From Typhlomys cinereus (taxonomy: Eukaryota; Chordata; Mammalia; Rodentia; Platacanthomyidae): 64,000 bases of DNA. Below, piece after piece: positions 33,991 to 45,970 of this stretch (the first letter of the stretch is position 1; each line of letters starts with the position of its first letter). Under the pieces are notes generated by a model. That model was given only the letters and a program-made list of their open reading frames with translations. It searched no databases and had not been told where the DNA came from. The stretch covers positions 310,001 to 374,000 of the forward strand of contig JALPQD010000819.1 of the NCBI GenBank assembly GCA_023101885.1. Direction: 5' to 3'. The translations under genes and the position numbers were made by a program.

Positions 33991-34879
33991 CTCCCAACTA
34001 AAGTCCCAAATAAACCTTGACGACTAAACTGGCCTAGGCAAAAATAGCCAAATAAGTCATTCTGGCCATCAATATATAATCTTAAACACCTAATGGGAAA
34101 GTATAACCAAAGATTAATATATGTTTTAATATTCTCTGAGCACTAGACTTAAACCTACGTAAGATAATTTTTCCTAAACACAATGTCTCAACTCTATAAT
34201 GCATCCACAGATCTGCAGCCAAGGAAAGCACTCCACTTCTGACAAAAAATGCCCCCCAAACACTGACTGTTAATGTTACTTGTCTACAGAAACCACCTTC
34301 TCATCTTCATGAGGGCACCAAGAGCCAGTTCTTTTCTTATACCTAAGGAAATGATGTTGCTGCAATGAGCTGGGGGGAATTCATCTTTTCTGTCTTGGGG
34401 CTCATATACCCAGTTTTTCTTCCAGCTCCAGCTCCTAAAAATTCCCCGTGGTCCAGATCCCAGAGCAAGGATGTATGTAAAAACATATACCTGATTTTGT
34501 ATTTTCTAGTTTAATCCTTATGTGACCCGTCTTCTGATTTAAGTCAGCTCGCTATAGATCAAGGCTCTGACTCTCTGAGTATCCTAAGGCTGATAGAGTA
34601 TGTGAATGGATGGATGTGGATGGCAGAATCTTTTCTAATCAGTTGCATGGCATAGGATTGGCCGCATGGGTGAAGTTGGGTTATTTGGAGAAGCCATATC
34701 TTACTTAGGGCTTCCTCAGCCCATATGTGTTGTGACCTTGACTCCAACACATCCTGGGCTCTATCTGCTAATGCTGCCTGTGGAGTAGATGTCATGGCAT
34801 GACTTTAACTCCTAAAATCCCATGAGGTAAAAATGAGAAGGGACTTTTTCCCTACCAGTCAACCCCCTTTTGGTATGGA
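33991..34879. other. Intergenic, nothing recognised
   Basis: No supported feature. Confidence 0.3.
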
Positions 34880-36150
34880 GTAGACAATATGTGTGCAGCT
34901 GGATTACTTGGATTCCACTATCTGGGGTAGGCCCCTTCAGCACACTGTCAGTGCTTACCTTGATTCCTAATGGGGCCTGGTCATCTTTACTCAGAGGAAC
35001 TCAAAACATTGCCTTTACACCCAAATCTTTTTGAGAAAGAAGAGGGACACTTGCCAGACTAGCCAGTACATGCAGCGTAAGGCTCACCATAGGTGAGCCG
35101 TAAGGTGCCACTGTGTTAACTGAGGATCTTCACTCTGGAATGGGACCTGACTCTTCCCTCTCAGCTCTCCCTTTGACTCACAAAAAACCACAGCCTTCCA
35201 TGCTTCACTGACCCCAAAAAATGGCTCATTCTCACATAGTCTCTGGAAGTGGAAGAGTGTGAAGGGAGACAAGTCGCCCCCAGTTCACCCTACAGACAAT
35301 GAAGCATATGGCTGGATTATAAGAGAACCCTCTATGTGTTCTGGAGCTTCCTCATGCTCCCTTCAGCTCCCCAGTGTACCTCACTATTTTTCTGATCCAG
35401 GAAGCTCAAAAGATGACTGCCATGGTCACCAAAGTCCCCTGGGGGCAGAAGTAGGTATTCCTTGGACTTCTCTGGCCATGCAAGCTGAAGGCTGAGCATA
35501 GGGGTAAAGAAGAATTGCTTGATGACTATCTACAGTGAGGTTTCTGTTGTGTTCCATTCCAATATTTGGAGTGGAACTTCAGCCCCACTCAGTCCAACCT
35601 CAACCCAGGTCCTGTGCTCCATGGATTTCTAATGGTGACCTAAGAAAAGTCTCTCATTTCTCCACCTTCGAGGCTCAACTCACATCTAAAACTATGCCGG
35701 GAGTCTCCCGCATCAGACAATGGGGATGGAACAGGTAGGTCAAGCTCTCACTTCCAGTGTACCTTTACCCATTCATCCATGGCTGTACCCTTGTGGAGGG
35801 CTGACAACAGAACAGGCCCCTCTAACTTGTGGCAAGCCTTCCTCAATCCACCCTCGGCTTCAGTCTCCAAGCCTTCCTACTCTTTTCTCCCTTCGTCTGG
35901 CACTCTAAGAATCCAACAACTCCAACATCCAGTCCTTTCCAGTGCCTCAAATGGTGCCTTAATCCATAATTTCCAGAAGTTGATGTATCTGTGGGTCTGC
36001 ACTGTTCATTCTCCTCGCCCTAAAATCTTCCTCACCACCCAAAGTTCTCAAATGAGAGACATGTGCCTGGGAAACCTACTTCCATCCCCACTTTCACCTC
36101 TTGGTCCAGAGGTGATGCTCGAGACCTAACTGCCTCCATTTAGTGCTTTT
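34880..36150 (-). repeat. MAGE-type 5' modules (continued)
   Basis: On minus, GGCCCCATTAGGAATCAAG|GTAAGCACTGACAG gives a well-formed donor with exon end at 34959. A weaker module lies near 35160. Further on, CTCAAAGATGACTGCCATGG and a run of short C-rich segments to 36150 have the same composition but no clear donor. Confidence 0.45.
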
Positions 36151-36595
36151 TCTAGTGTAAATGCTCTCTCTTTGCAGAAGCAATGTGCATACAAGAGACC
36201 CAGAGAGGATGGGAGTGCTTTTGTTTCATTCCAGGTTCATAACCTTCTTCCTGTCCTTCTAATAGTCTGCTTTCAACTTCAGTGCTTCGCAGCGAGCATT
36301 CTCTTTTCTCAATAGTTTTGTTTCCTTGGGAACTTAGAAAGACTTTTTCCTTCTGTCATTCAAGTCAGAGCTCAACAACTCCTGAGGAAAGCATTCCCTG
36401 ACAATCATGTACAAATAAGCTAGTGTCCCTCTATTGCCACCTCAGACAATACCTAGAATCATTTCCTTTGCTGCACATTCAACTTCACCATGGGAGAAGC
36501 TTAGTCAACCTCTTCATCACTGGATTGCTACAGCTTGTTCTATTATCCATAAGTAGTGACTGCATGCATTATTAAATGTCTAAATGACCTAAGTA
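36151..36595. other. Intergenic, nothing recognised
   Basis: No supported feature. Confidence 0.3.
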
Positions 36596-36959
36596 TGATA
36601 GTTAATCCTGGGTGTTAATTTGACACACCTGGCATTAACTAAGATCAGCTGAGATCACCTGAAGAGATTATCTAGATCAGTACATTTAAACAATACAAAG
36701 ATCAGCCCTAGATCCAATAGGAACCTCCCTAGATTTCACTGGGACGTCCTAGTATCAGACCAGATAAAAAGAGCCATAGAATAGGAGACTAAGAAGTGAA
36801 GAGACAGACTAAACAGGAATACTCCAGCCACGTGGATGGGAGTGACTTAGCCTGCTAGCTTCAGCTACCAGCCATATCACCTCCACGGTGAAAGATTGTA
36901 TCTCCCTGCTGGAACCCTAAGGTGTTCTCTCACAACAATAGTTAAGAGTAACTATTACA
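36596..36959 (+). mobile_element. Solo LTR, ERVL-MaLR-like, internally deleted
   Basis: It starts TGATAGTTAATCCTGGGTG and ends AGAGTAACTATTACA. The stretch holding the AATAAATCTCC signal in sister copies is missing (GGAACCCTAAGGTGTTCTCTC joins across it). Confidence 0.7.
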
Positions 36960-37426
36960 ATAGGCCAAGCCCATTTTTCAAGGACAAGCCAAAAGCAAAC
37001 TGTTCTAGGTCATTTCAAATGTAGTCAGTATGACAGTCCACCAGGCTCAAAGTAAGGCAAAACATAGTTTTATACTAAATTCTGACACTGTGAGTTCTAC
37101 AACTTTGTGTTTCAATAGTTTGTTGACTGATCTAATCCTTTTATTTTTCATATAAGCTTGAAGTGTCAGTTAAAACCTTGAAAATATATCACTGGATTTT
37201 TGGGTAGAATTGCTTTGAACCTAGAGAACAAGTTAGGAAAAACTGACATATCTACAATACAGAATCTTCAAATCTGTAAATACCAACCATTTCCGTTTAG
37301 ACTTTAAAATTTTTTTTCATTAATATCCTGAAGGTTTTCACCGACAAATTATATACATATGTTTATAAAGAATTTAACATTTTTGGAATAATTGTAAATG
37401 GCACTTCTTTTTTAAAAAATTATATT
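36960..37426. other. Intergenic, AT-rich
   Basis: No supported feature. Confidence 0.3.
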
Positions 37427-37677
37427 TCAGGTTGGAGAGATGGCTCAGGGGTTAAGACTCTGTCTCATAAGCAGAAGGTCCTGAGTTTGGATCCCACTTC
37501 CCACATAAAAACACCAGACCAAACCAGCGACCCACACTTCCGGTCCCGGTGGGCGGAGCCTGGGAAATCCCAGAGTGAAGCAAGAATGAGGTAGAAGAGA
37601 TCCAAGATGACTCCTGAAGTCACTCTTGGTCCTCCCCAGGGACACACAGTGCTCTCTGGCTCGCACACGTGCGCACG

Positions 37678-37726
<49 letters not shown>

Positions 37727-37757
37727 TTAAAAATTAAAAAATTAATTTTTTTAATTT
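37427..37757 (+). mobile_element. tRNA-derived SINE with target-site duplication
   Basis: Head GGTTGGAGAGATGGCTCAGG at 37430; (AC)n at 37680-37720. The flanking repeat AAAAAATTATATT (about 37414-37426 and 37758-37770) marks the insertion. Confidence 0.85.
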
Positions 37758-37942
37758 AAAAAATTATATTCCACTTTTCCTTGCTGGTATATGAAAGCAC
37801 TTGACATTTTAAATAAATGCCTCATGTTTTGTCACATTGCTCTATTTTTATATCTTATACTTTGATTTTTCAATATAAAATCTATTTTTAATATTGCTCT
37901 ATTTTGCTTTAGTTTTAGGACTTTTAAAAAATTCCTCATTGT

Positions 37943-38114
37943 GGAGGACCCAGAGGAGAGTTAGGCATTCACAATAAAGGACTCTCTGGGAATTGGGGGG
38001 GAGGCACTGGGGGATGGGGAGGAAGGGAGGGGGAGCAGGGAGTTTCGGGGGGAGGAGGAGGGAGGGAGGGAACTGGTCTACCTATTAAGTTTGTATGAGC
38101 GGTAATAATAAAAA
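37943..38114 (+). mobile_element. Young L1 3' end insertion with target-site duplication
   Basis: It holds only the last 170 bp of the L1 3' UTR: GGACTCTCTGGGAATTGGGG, polypurine tract, CCTATTAAGTTTGTATGAGC and A tail. AAAAAATTCCTCAYTGT flanks it at 37926-37942 and 38115-38131, with one difference. Confidence 0.85.
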
Positions 38115-38373
38115 AAAAAATTCCTCACTGTATAGTACCTATATCACCCTGTGCTTTATAAATAAGGAGACCTTTATTTTTTCCTTTTCAATTCTACTTT
38201 CTGATTTTTTTTTTGTCCTACCGCATACAGTACTAGACCTCATTTTCTTCTTGTTGAGGATTTTTGGGTCTCTGTTATAAGAGAAATTGAGTATAGCCTT
38301 TCTTTTTTTGCAGTCTCCTTCACTTGTTTTGATGGCAGGATAATCTTGGCCTCACAGAATGAATTAAGAAGTT

Positions 38374-38690
38374 GGGGGTAGAGAAATGGCTCAGTGGTTA
38401 AATCCTTTGCTTTGAAAGAAAAAGAATCAGCGTTTGGATCCCCAGCTCCCATTTAAAAATGCCAGGCAGAAATGGCAGTGACCTGTAATTCCAGTTCTGA
38501 AAGGAAGAGCCTGGGAAACCCCAGAGCAAAGCAATAAGGAAGTAGAGCATCTGGGATGATTCCTGATGTCACCCTTGGGTTTCCTCCACAGGCACACATG
38601 CTCAAGTGTCCTCTTGTATGCACAATCTCACATACATGCATAACTACCCACATTCAAACACATACACACACACACACACCAAAAAATAAG
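38374..38690 (+). mobile_element. tRNA-derived SINE
   Basis: GGGGGTAGAGAAATGGCTCA head, GTTTGGATCCCCAGCTCCC, and an (AC)n tail at about 38660-38678. Confidence 0.8.
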
Positions 38691-38901
38691 TGTCCCTTCT
38701 GCTTTTGCTTCTATTTTCTGAGTTTGGAAATTTGAAAAATCTTTTGCAAGATGCATTGATGAGATAAATTCATTTGTCTTGTCCTTTGAAACACATTAAT
38801 TATCCAATTTCTTAAATGGATTTAATAGATGACTATTCAAGCCTTTAATTTATTCTTTTGTAACTTTTAGTGGCTTATGATGTTCATGATATTCTTTTGT
38901 G

Positions 38902-39190
38902 GGGCTAGGGAAGTGACTCAGAGGTTTAAATCTTTGCCTCACAAACAAAAGGACCTAAGTTCAGTTCCCAGATCCCATGTAAAAATGCCAGGAGGCAAGG
39001 GTGGTAACCTGTAATTCTTGTCCTAGAATGCAGAGCCTGGGAAACATCTAAATAAAGCAATAAGGAGGTAGACCAATCCAGTATGATCCCTGATGGCAAC
39101 CTTGGGCCTCCATAGATACAAACATTCAAGTGCCCTCTAGCATGTGTGTGTGCATGAGAGCACACATGCACACACACCCACACACAGGCA
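38902..39190 (+). mobile_element. tRNA-derived SINE
   Basis: GGGGCTAGGGAAGTGACTCA head, AAGTTCAGTTCCCAGATCCC, ending in a GTGTGTGCATGAGAGCACAC/ACACAC mixture. Confidence 0.8.
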
Positions 39191-39274
39191 CTAGTCTTTT
39201 GCAAGTTATAAATTTGGAGAGCATAAAGTCATCATTTTTATTATCCCCTTTTTTATAAACTATTTTATGTATCT

Positions 39275-39500
39275 GTGGGGGGGCACTCTGTGTCTCTGTG
39301 ACTTCGAGAATCATCCTGGATTACCTCTACCAACTTTTTGCTTTGTTCTGCAATTTCCCAGGCTCCACCCACCACAGCCAGAAGTGCAGGCCACCACCCT
39401 TTAGGTCTGGCGTTTTTTATATGGGATCTGGGATCCAAACTCATGATCTTCTGCTTGTGAGACTGAGTTTTAATCCCTGAACCATCTCTCCAGCCCTCCA
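39275..39500 (-). mobile_element. tRNA-derived SINE (minus)
   Basis: On minus it begins GGGCTGGAGAGATGGTTCAG (near 39497) and passes TTTGGATCCCAGATCCCATA. The AC tail is lost. Confidence 0.8.
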
Positions 39501-39504
39501 TATT

Positions 39505-39692
39505 ATTTTTGAAACAGGGTCTCTCATTGAACTTGCGGCTCACCAAATGAGCTAGACTAGCCTGAAAGAGCTAAACATTCTTCTGTCTCTGTTTTCTTAG
39601 CTCTGAGATTACAGTTGCATACCACCATACCTGGTTCACATCCTCATGATTACGAACAAGCACTTTGCTGACTAAACCATCTCTCCAGCAGT
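39505..39692 (-). mobile_element. B4-like composite SINE (minus)
   Basis: A B1-type right part (GAAACAGGGTCTCTCATTG, GAGATTACAGTTGCATACCACC) joined to a tRNA-like head (TTTGCTGACTAAACCATCTCTCCAGC), on minus. This B1+ID composition is typical of rodent B4. Confidence 0.65.
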
Positions 39693-39980
39693 GCATTGCA
39701 TAGTTTTTTATAGCAAGTTTTAATGTATTATGAGTTACCTAAAAATTTATTCTGTGTCTCTTTGACTGGTGATGTATGCTGATGTGGAGCGCCATCTAGT
39801 GGAAAGACATGTAAAACACCATCTTGTGGCTAACAGGAGTTTCTTTTACAAAATCTGAGAAAACATCCAAAGCTGTTTGAGGAGGTTACTCCATAAGCTC
39901 TGTGTGAACTAAAGTACAATGCATTAATTAGTCAGTGCTGTTAATGTCTGGAGACCTTTCTAGTGGTAGAGAAAAAGTTT

Positions 39981-40334
39981 TGTAACGGTTACTCTTAACT
40001 ATTGCTGTGAGAGAACACTCAAAGTCAATCAATTTAAGGGAGAAAGGGAGGTTTATTCAGCTTACAGTTCCAGAGGGGAGGCAGTTTCTCATGGCAGAGG
40101 CGGCATGGCTGGCTGGCCAAAGCTGGAAGAGGCTAAGTCACCGCAGACATCTTGGAAGCTGAGAGCGGCAGACTGCTTGCAGCAAAGGCAGACTTCTCCT
40201 GGAGGTAGGGTGGGACTAATCCACCTCAAGGCCCAACCCTTGTGACTGCCTTCCTCCAGCAAGGCTCGCCTCTCAAGGTGCCATGACCTTGCCAAACACA
40301 TGAGACCGTGGGAGACACATTTCAAACCATGACA
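39981..40334 (-). mobile_element. Solo LTR, ERVL-MaLR-like (minus), exact 5-bp TSD
   Basis: On plus it runs TGTAACGGTTACTC to ACCATGACA. AGTTT occurs immediately on both sides (39976-39980, 40335-40339), a perfect 5-bp duplication as made by class III elements. It is the best-preserved copy of the family. Confidence 0.88.
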
Positions 40335-41741
40335 AGTTTGAAACTGGTATTTTTGTGAAGTAAAGATGCTTATGTGAAGACCCTTTTCCTGCCAAGGATT
40401 CAAAATCTCACAATGTGTTGGCCACCAGTACATGTGTTGCACGTACTGAAAACTGAGAGCACACTCTCACTTATCCAATTGAAAGTCTCACAGCCCTGAT
40501 GCTGAGGATCCCTTTCCTTTACAAACTAATCAAAGGTTTCATGGCCTCTGCTTGAATACTCCCTTTCCCCTGTATAAATAAACTTTGTAGAAGTCCATCA
40601 CTGGTATTTTCATGGTGACCCATCAGGGATTCGCCATCCCCCCACCTGTGATCCACCATTGTTCCTCCATCTTATCCATCTGTCCAGGGAATAATCCTAC
40701 ACACTATGGGCTAGGTCTTACCCATCAACTAGACAATGTCCTCCTGTAGATGTGCTCAGGGTTTAGCTCAACTACTCGATTGAGCCTTCAATTGTCAAAC
40801 TGACACTTGTAGCTAATTACCACACTTCATCTATTGTCAACTTAACATTAAAAACACATTACTTTTAAAATGTAATCTTTCAATAGGTGTCACATTTATC
40901 TTGTGGTATAAAATATATCCGATTTTATTAGTTCTCAAAGTCCAATAGTTCAATGTCCATTTTATGTTGCTCATTTTGTATTCAGATCTGCTCAAAATCA
41001 CTGGGCAAGTGCATGACTACTTCTTTTCTGGTCACAGTATAAACTGCTGTCCTCTGAGCCATCTCCTTTCTATCTGTACTCATAGCTTTCCTTGTCACAT
41101 GTCCCATGATTTTGCCATCTCCAACAACATTCAGGGTCTGCTACTGCAACTATAAGAGTCACCTTCCTTTTAAGGCACTGCAAACCTGCCACTTGATGAA
41201 AAGCTTCAACTGCATTCCATGAACCCTTCAATCTTGCATCAAAACCAGTATCACCTGGACAATGATACCAAGTTCTGTAGTGAAGATAAGATATAACCTG
41301 GCCTGCTCAAACCACAACTGTGCTAACTTCTGCATACTGACCCTGGAAAACCCCTTTTGTAGACAGCCAAATCTTTTGAAGGGCAACAAATTGCTTTAGC
41401 CTTAGATTTCTCTTGCTAATCAAATCTGGGTTTTCACAGAATGGACTCTCCATAGGATGATACTCATTTCTCCTAACATTCCAATGCAAGCACTAGGTGT
41501 TTCTTCAATGACATTCATTTCTCCAGCAGCCACGGCTGCTCTGCTGTCTGCCCTTTTCTTCATCCAAAACTTCCAGGCTGCCGACACAGCTCCCCTTTAC
41601 AAACAAACCAGTCTATCATCTTTAAATTCAACTTCACAGAAGTCCTTGTTTCTTTCATTGCAATCTGGGCTCAAAGAAGTTACAATTCCTTCAGCATTAC
41701 TGTTTTCCAAAGGGCCCATTAAGCTGTGCTCAACGCTTTTT

Positions 41742-42023
41742 TTTTTAATTTTAATTATTTATTCAATTGTGCGCGTGTATGTGTGTGTGTGCGGTGCGTA
41801 TGTGTGTGCATGTATGCGTGTATGTGTGTGTAGAACCACAGACGAATTCGGGAACCACCATGGACCGCCTCCTCCTTCACAGAGGAGGTTCCGCCCTACC
41901 AGTACCAGAAACGCAGGCCGCCCGGGCTTCCACCTGGCATCTATACGTGGGGTCTAGGATCCGAACTCCGGACCTTCCGCCTGCAAGGCAGAGGCTTAAC
42001 CCCTGAGCCACCTCTCCAGCCCC
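41742..42023 (-). mobile_element. tRNA-derived SINE (minus), young
   Basis: On minus it starts GGGGCTGGAGAGGTGGCTCA. Its tail on plus is TTTTAATTTTAATTATTTATTC (reverse of AATAAATAA). GCTCAACGCTTTTT flanks it at 41728-41741 and 42024-42037. Confidence 0.92.
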
Positions 42024-42094
42024 GCTCAACGCTTTTTATAGCACACAATCTCGAAATTTTCAAACATTTCCCATTTCTTTAAGAAACAGTTCAC

Positions 42095-42393
42095 GGGCTG
42101 GAGAGGTGGCTCAGGGGTTAAGCCTCTGCCTTACAGGCGGAAGGTCCGGAGTTCGGATCCCAGATCCCACGTATAGACACCAGGCGGGGGCGGCCTGCGT
42201 TTCCGGTCCTGGTAGGGCGGAGCCTGTGAATCCCAGGGCAGAAGGAGGTGGAGGCGTCCATGGTGGTTTGCGAATTCGTCCATGGTTCTACACATGCACA
42301 GACACACGCATGCACACACACACGCACGCATGCGCACATACACACGCACATGCGCACAGTTGAATAAATAACAATAATAAAAAATTTTAAAAA
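42095..42393 (+). mobile_element. tRNA-derived SINE, young
   Basis: Head GGGCTGGAGAGGTGGCTCAG, GAGTTCGGATCCCAGATCCC, tail TTGAATAAATAACAATAATA. AAGAAACAGTTCAC flanks it at 42081-42094 and 42394-42407. It lies 71 bp from, and inverted to, the SINE at 41742. Confidence 0.93.
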
Positions 42394-43370
42394 AAGAAAC
42401 AGTTCACAATCCACAAAAGGCACATAGCCAAATTTAGAAGCAACACCCCACTCTTCTGTTACCAAAATATTTGGTGGTTTGCTGGATGTTGCTGATAAAT
42501 TCATGACAAACTGCTTATGGGAACAAAAGGGGTTTTATTCTTTTTATAATTTTCCAGTTGCATTTCTAGTCTAACAATTTATTACTAACACTGGGGGCCA
42601 AAAGAAATGGCCACACCATATCTACAGAGATTGCTGAGAGAGGGGCAAACCTCACTTGTGAGACAGCAAGACTGTCAAAGTATGCTAGAGCATACTAAAC
42701 TAAAGCAGCTTCATCGATCTTATCCACCTGCCCAGGATATGGTCTTACTATGGGCTGGGTCTTCCCACATCAATTGTTGCAGTTTGCCTGTATGTGACCA
42801 ATAAATTAATGACTAAATGGCTTTTGGGAATAAGGGAACCTCATTTGGACTTGCGATTGTCTAGTTACAGTTCTTAATCCAGGTTGGCAGGACAGCTCAT
42901 GCCAACACCAGGAGCCAAGAGAACTGGGCACACCATATCCACACGACTGCTGAGAGAGGAAATATTCTCACTTGCCAGACAGTATGTCTACATATACCAA
43001 AGAATGACATTTCTCTGAATCACTTCCCTTCATCTTATCCACTATGAGCTGGGCCCTCCCTAACAATAGACAATCTCCTTCAGGTTTTCTTAAGACTTAA
43101 TTCAACTATTCATTATTTACAAATGTACTCAGAGCTCCTTCCTTTAATTGTCAAGTTGACACCTGTAGCTAACTATCACACAATAGCATACTTTTAAACT
43201 TGCCTACATACTTGTATTTATGAATAATTTCATGTATAAAACAATGTTGTTGGATTGTTTTTATACGTTATCATTGATAGTGATTTCAAAACATTTCATA
43301 ATTAAATACGTATTTCATAGAAGGATAATTACACTTTACAAAAAACAAAATCGTACAGCAAAAATTTCTT

Positions 43371-43945
43371 TTTTTTTTTAACATTTTTATTATTATTTCC
43401 GCTCATACAAACTTAATAGGTAGACCAGTTCCCTCCCCCCTCCTCCCCCGAACCCCCTGCTCCCCCTCCCTCCCTCCCCATCTCCCAGTGCCTCCCCCCC
43501 AATTCCCAGAGAGTCCTTTATTGTGTATGCCTAACTCTCCTCTTAGTCCTCCTTTCCCATGACGTACAAGGACCCAGTGGCATTTCCCTGAACCCTTTCT
43601 CATGTTCCCCTTAAGCATAGGAACACTACTGTGGCCATCAATCCCTTGCCTCCAAGGATCTTGGTGCCTTTAGCCGATGTTAGATTTTGTGAGGTCAATA
43701 GTGTAACGGACATGGCACAGGGCATGCAAAGTCCTATTATGATTGCTTCAGCCCTAACTAGTGTGAAGACTCTTCAAATCATTGCTCCCCCCATCCTTTT
43801 GCTCTTACACTCTTACCGCCCCCTCTTCCGCAAATGTCCCTGAGCTTCAGGATGGGGGGAGATTAGGCTGGCTTAGTTCTATGTGGATAATATAGAGTCT
43901 CTGAAGTTCTGGATTGTGGTTTGTTGATTTTCTTTTGCAGTTTTG
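43371..43945 (-). mobile_element. Young L1 3' UTR insertion (minus)
   Basis: This is the reverse complement of the L1 3' end: poly(T), TTTCCGCTCATACAAACTTA, a pyrimidine tract at 43430-43500, ending in TTTGCAGTTTTG. CGTACAGCAAAAATTTCT (18 bp) flanks it at 43353-43370 and 43946-43963. Confidence 0.93.
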
Positions 43946-44264
43946 CGTACAGCAAAAATTTCTAGCTTGAGTTACAACATGAATTTGAAATCATGTTTCT
44001 GTAAGCCTCAAGTCTACAAAAAGTCAGTTTTGGGCTAGTTGCTATAGTGTTGAAGTTCTTTGGTATAGTCACTCTCAATTTTGTCATATCTCCTTCCTTA
44101 ATGTTGAGGATGAATGTTAAAAGACGCAAGAATTTTGAGCTTTGCCTTTGGAGGCAAAAATACATTCCCTGGCTAGATGGGCAGTTTTAATGAGACAACC
44201 TGACCTGTAGCACCTTTCCATAACACATTTGTATAATCAAAACCCCAGACACTCTTGCTTATTT

Positions 44265-44640
44265 CACATGTATGTGTATGGGGTACATGTATGTGTGTTT
44301 GCATGTGGGTGGGTGTGCATTTGTGCAGGTGTATGTATACAAGTGCCCTTGAATGTGTGTGCCAAGGGAAATTATCAGGAATCACCCTCAATCACTCTTC
44401 CATATTATTGTTGTGAGCCTGGGTGTGTAGTTAAACCTAGAGCATACCATTAGAGCTAGTGTGGCTAGTCAGTTTGCTCCAAAGGTTCCCAAGACTCTGA
44501 GGATTTCCAGGACTACAGTTACAGATGGGCTGGCATACTTGCCTGGAATTTTTATTGGGATCTTTGGATACAAACTTGCATCCCTTTACTTGTGGAACAA
44601 AGCCTATAAACGCTGTACCATCTTCCCATTCCCCCCAGGG
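44265..44640 (-). mobile_element. Diverged B4-like SINE (minus)
   Basis: A TG-rich stretch (44270-44340) and GGAATCACCCTCAATCACTC come first. GGCTAGTCAGTTTGCTCC, CTACAGTTACAGATGGGCTGGC and ATTGGGATCTTTGGATACAAAC follow, the order of a minus-strand B4 element. Confidence 0.45.
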
Positions 44641-45261
44641 ACTCCTAGAGTTTCTACATTTAATGTGGAGAGAAATGAAAATGCCCACAGCTTTTGACCC
44701 ACTTCCATCTGCACCTTGTTTCTTGTCTGACATAAATGCAGTACTTGACAACTTGAGAACCAGAACACCCATCATAAACAGCGAAGCATGAGTATATTTC
44801 AAGTCCACAGTGTCCACTATTTCAGTTTGCATTCTACTTAGGCCCCACTGCAACCCGCTGGGCTTTCCCATCTGTGGCTTGAATGAAAATGCTTCCATCG
44901 TGTCTCCATCCTCTAGGTCTGGAGCAGGTTCGGGCCAGCAGGACCCTTGGTTGGCCTAGGCAGCAGCGACACCAACCAAGGAGGGAGTCATAGACACCGC
45001 AGAACCTGGGAGCGCCAGCTGTGTCTTAACTCTCCACACCTTCATGGCTCATATCACCCAGAAGTTGGAGAAGGAGCCCAGGAGTCATCCTTTTACATCC
45101 CTTTTCACCTGCCTTGTATCTCAGTTTCCCCCAATCCTTTGAAAGTTGCAGACTCAAGACACCCCAAGCTGCAAACCCTGCCTGACCAGAGGCTACAGTT
45201 CTCCAACGTCTGTTCATGCTCAGGTTCCTAGCACTGAAGTCACTTTAATAAATGTTTTCAG
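44641..45261. other. Intergenic, possible old LTR or transcript remnant
   Basis: It ends with TTTAATAAATGTTTTCAGG (about 45244-45262), a poly(A)-signal context. No frame or family is recognised. Confidence 0.3.
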
Positions 45262-45495
45262 GTTTGGGATGGCCCAGGGGTTAAAACCTTGGCCTCACAA
45301 GCAAAACGACCTGATTCCAGATCCCTAGATCCCACATAAATAGGTTGGGAGAATATGGGGAAGGCCTGCAATTCCAGCCCTGATAGGCAGAGCATGGGAA
45401 ACGCTAGATCAAAGTAAAAAGGAGGTAGAGCAATCCAGGATGATTCTAGAAGTCACCCTTGGGCCTCCACAGGTACACAAAGTACCCTCTTCTAC

Positions 45496-45526
<31 letters not shown>

Positions 45527-45540
45527 TGTGTGTGTTTGAT
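45262..45540 (+). mobile_element. tRNA-derived SINE with (CG)n(TG)n end
   Basis: Head TTTGGGATGGCCCAGGGGTT, body GGCCTGCAATTCCAGCCC. The tail region is CGCGCGCGCGCG followed by (TG)n at about 45497-45535. Confidence 0.75.
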
Positions 45541-45764
45541 ATGCATTTAATGTTTCAATTTTAATAAAACATTACCAATATTCATTAATGGACTTAATTT
45601 TTAATTATGGTTAAGAAATTTTCAGCTAACCTATGATGGATAAAATGTTTTTGCCCCTGAAAAATAATTCAATAAAGTCCTAACCTCCAGTTCATCTATT
45701 TTTAGAGATAGAGCTTTTAAAGAAGTAATTACAGTTACATGAGGTCATAAAATTGGGCTTTGCG

Positions 45765-45896
45765 GCCAGCAAGATAACTCAGCAGGTAAAGTACCTGTAT
45801 ACAAACCTGGGATCTCAGTTCAATTTCTAGAAGTCCACATGATGGAAGTAGAGACTCTGAAAGTTGTCCTCTGATCTCCATATATATGGCATGGCA

Positions 45897-45947
<51 letters not shown>

Positions 45948-45970
45948 TTCTCTCTCTCTCTCTTCCTTCC
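45765..45970 (+). mobile_element. B2-like SINE followed by (TC)n
   Basis: GCCAGCAAGATAACTCAGCAGGTAAAG, TTCAATTTCTAGAAG and GTTGTCCTCTGATCTCC are the classic murine B2/B3 pattern. A (TC)n tract occupies 45900-45963. This is evidence for the mouse-related rodent clade. Confidence 0.8.

Larger units (their letters stand above)
40335..43370. other. Old repeat-derived sequence, no gene
   Basis: Three related stretches (40500-40860, 42480-42800, 42850-43180) share CATCTTATCCA, ACTATGGGCTGGG(T/C)C, and TTGTCAAGTTGACACCTGTAGCTAA-like endings. They look like remnants of an ancient rodent LTR/internal repeat. The part from 40940 to 41730 resembles an internal region but has no usable frame. Two SINEs are inserted at 41742 and 42095. 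Confidence 0.4.

Noticed and set aside
45900..45963. Possible CRISPR-like or structured repeat
   Set aside because: It is a simple (TC)n tract after a B2-like SINE; no spaced repeat array exists in the window.
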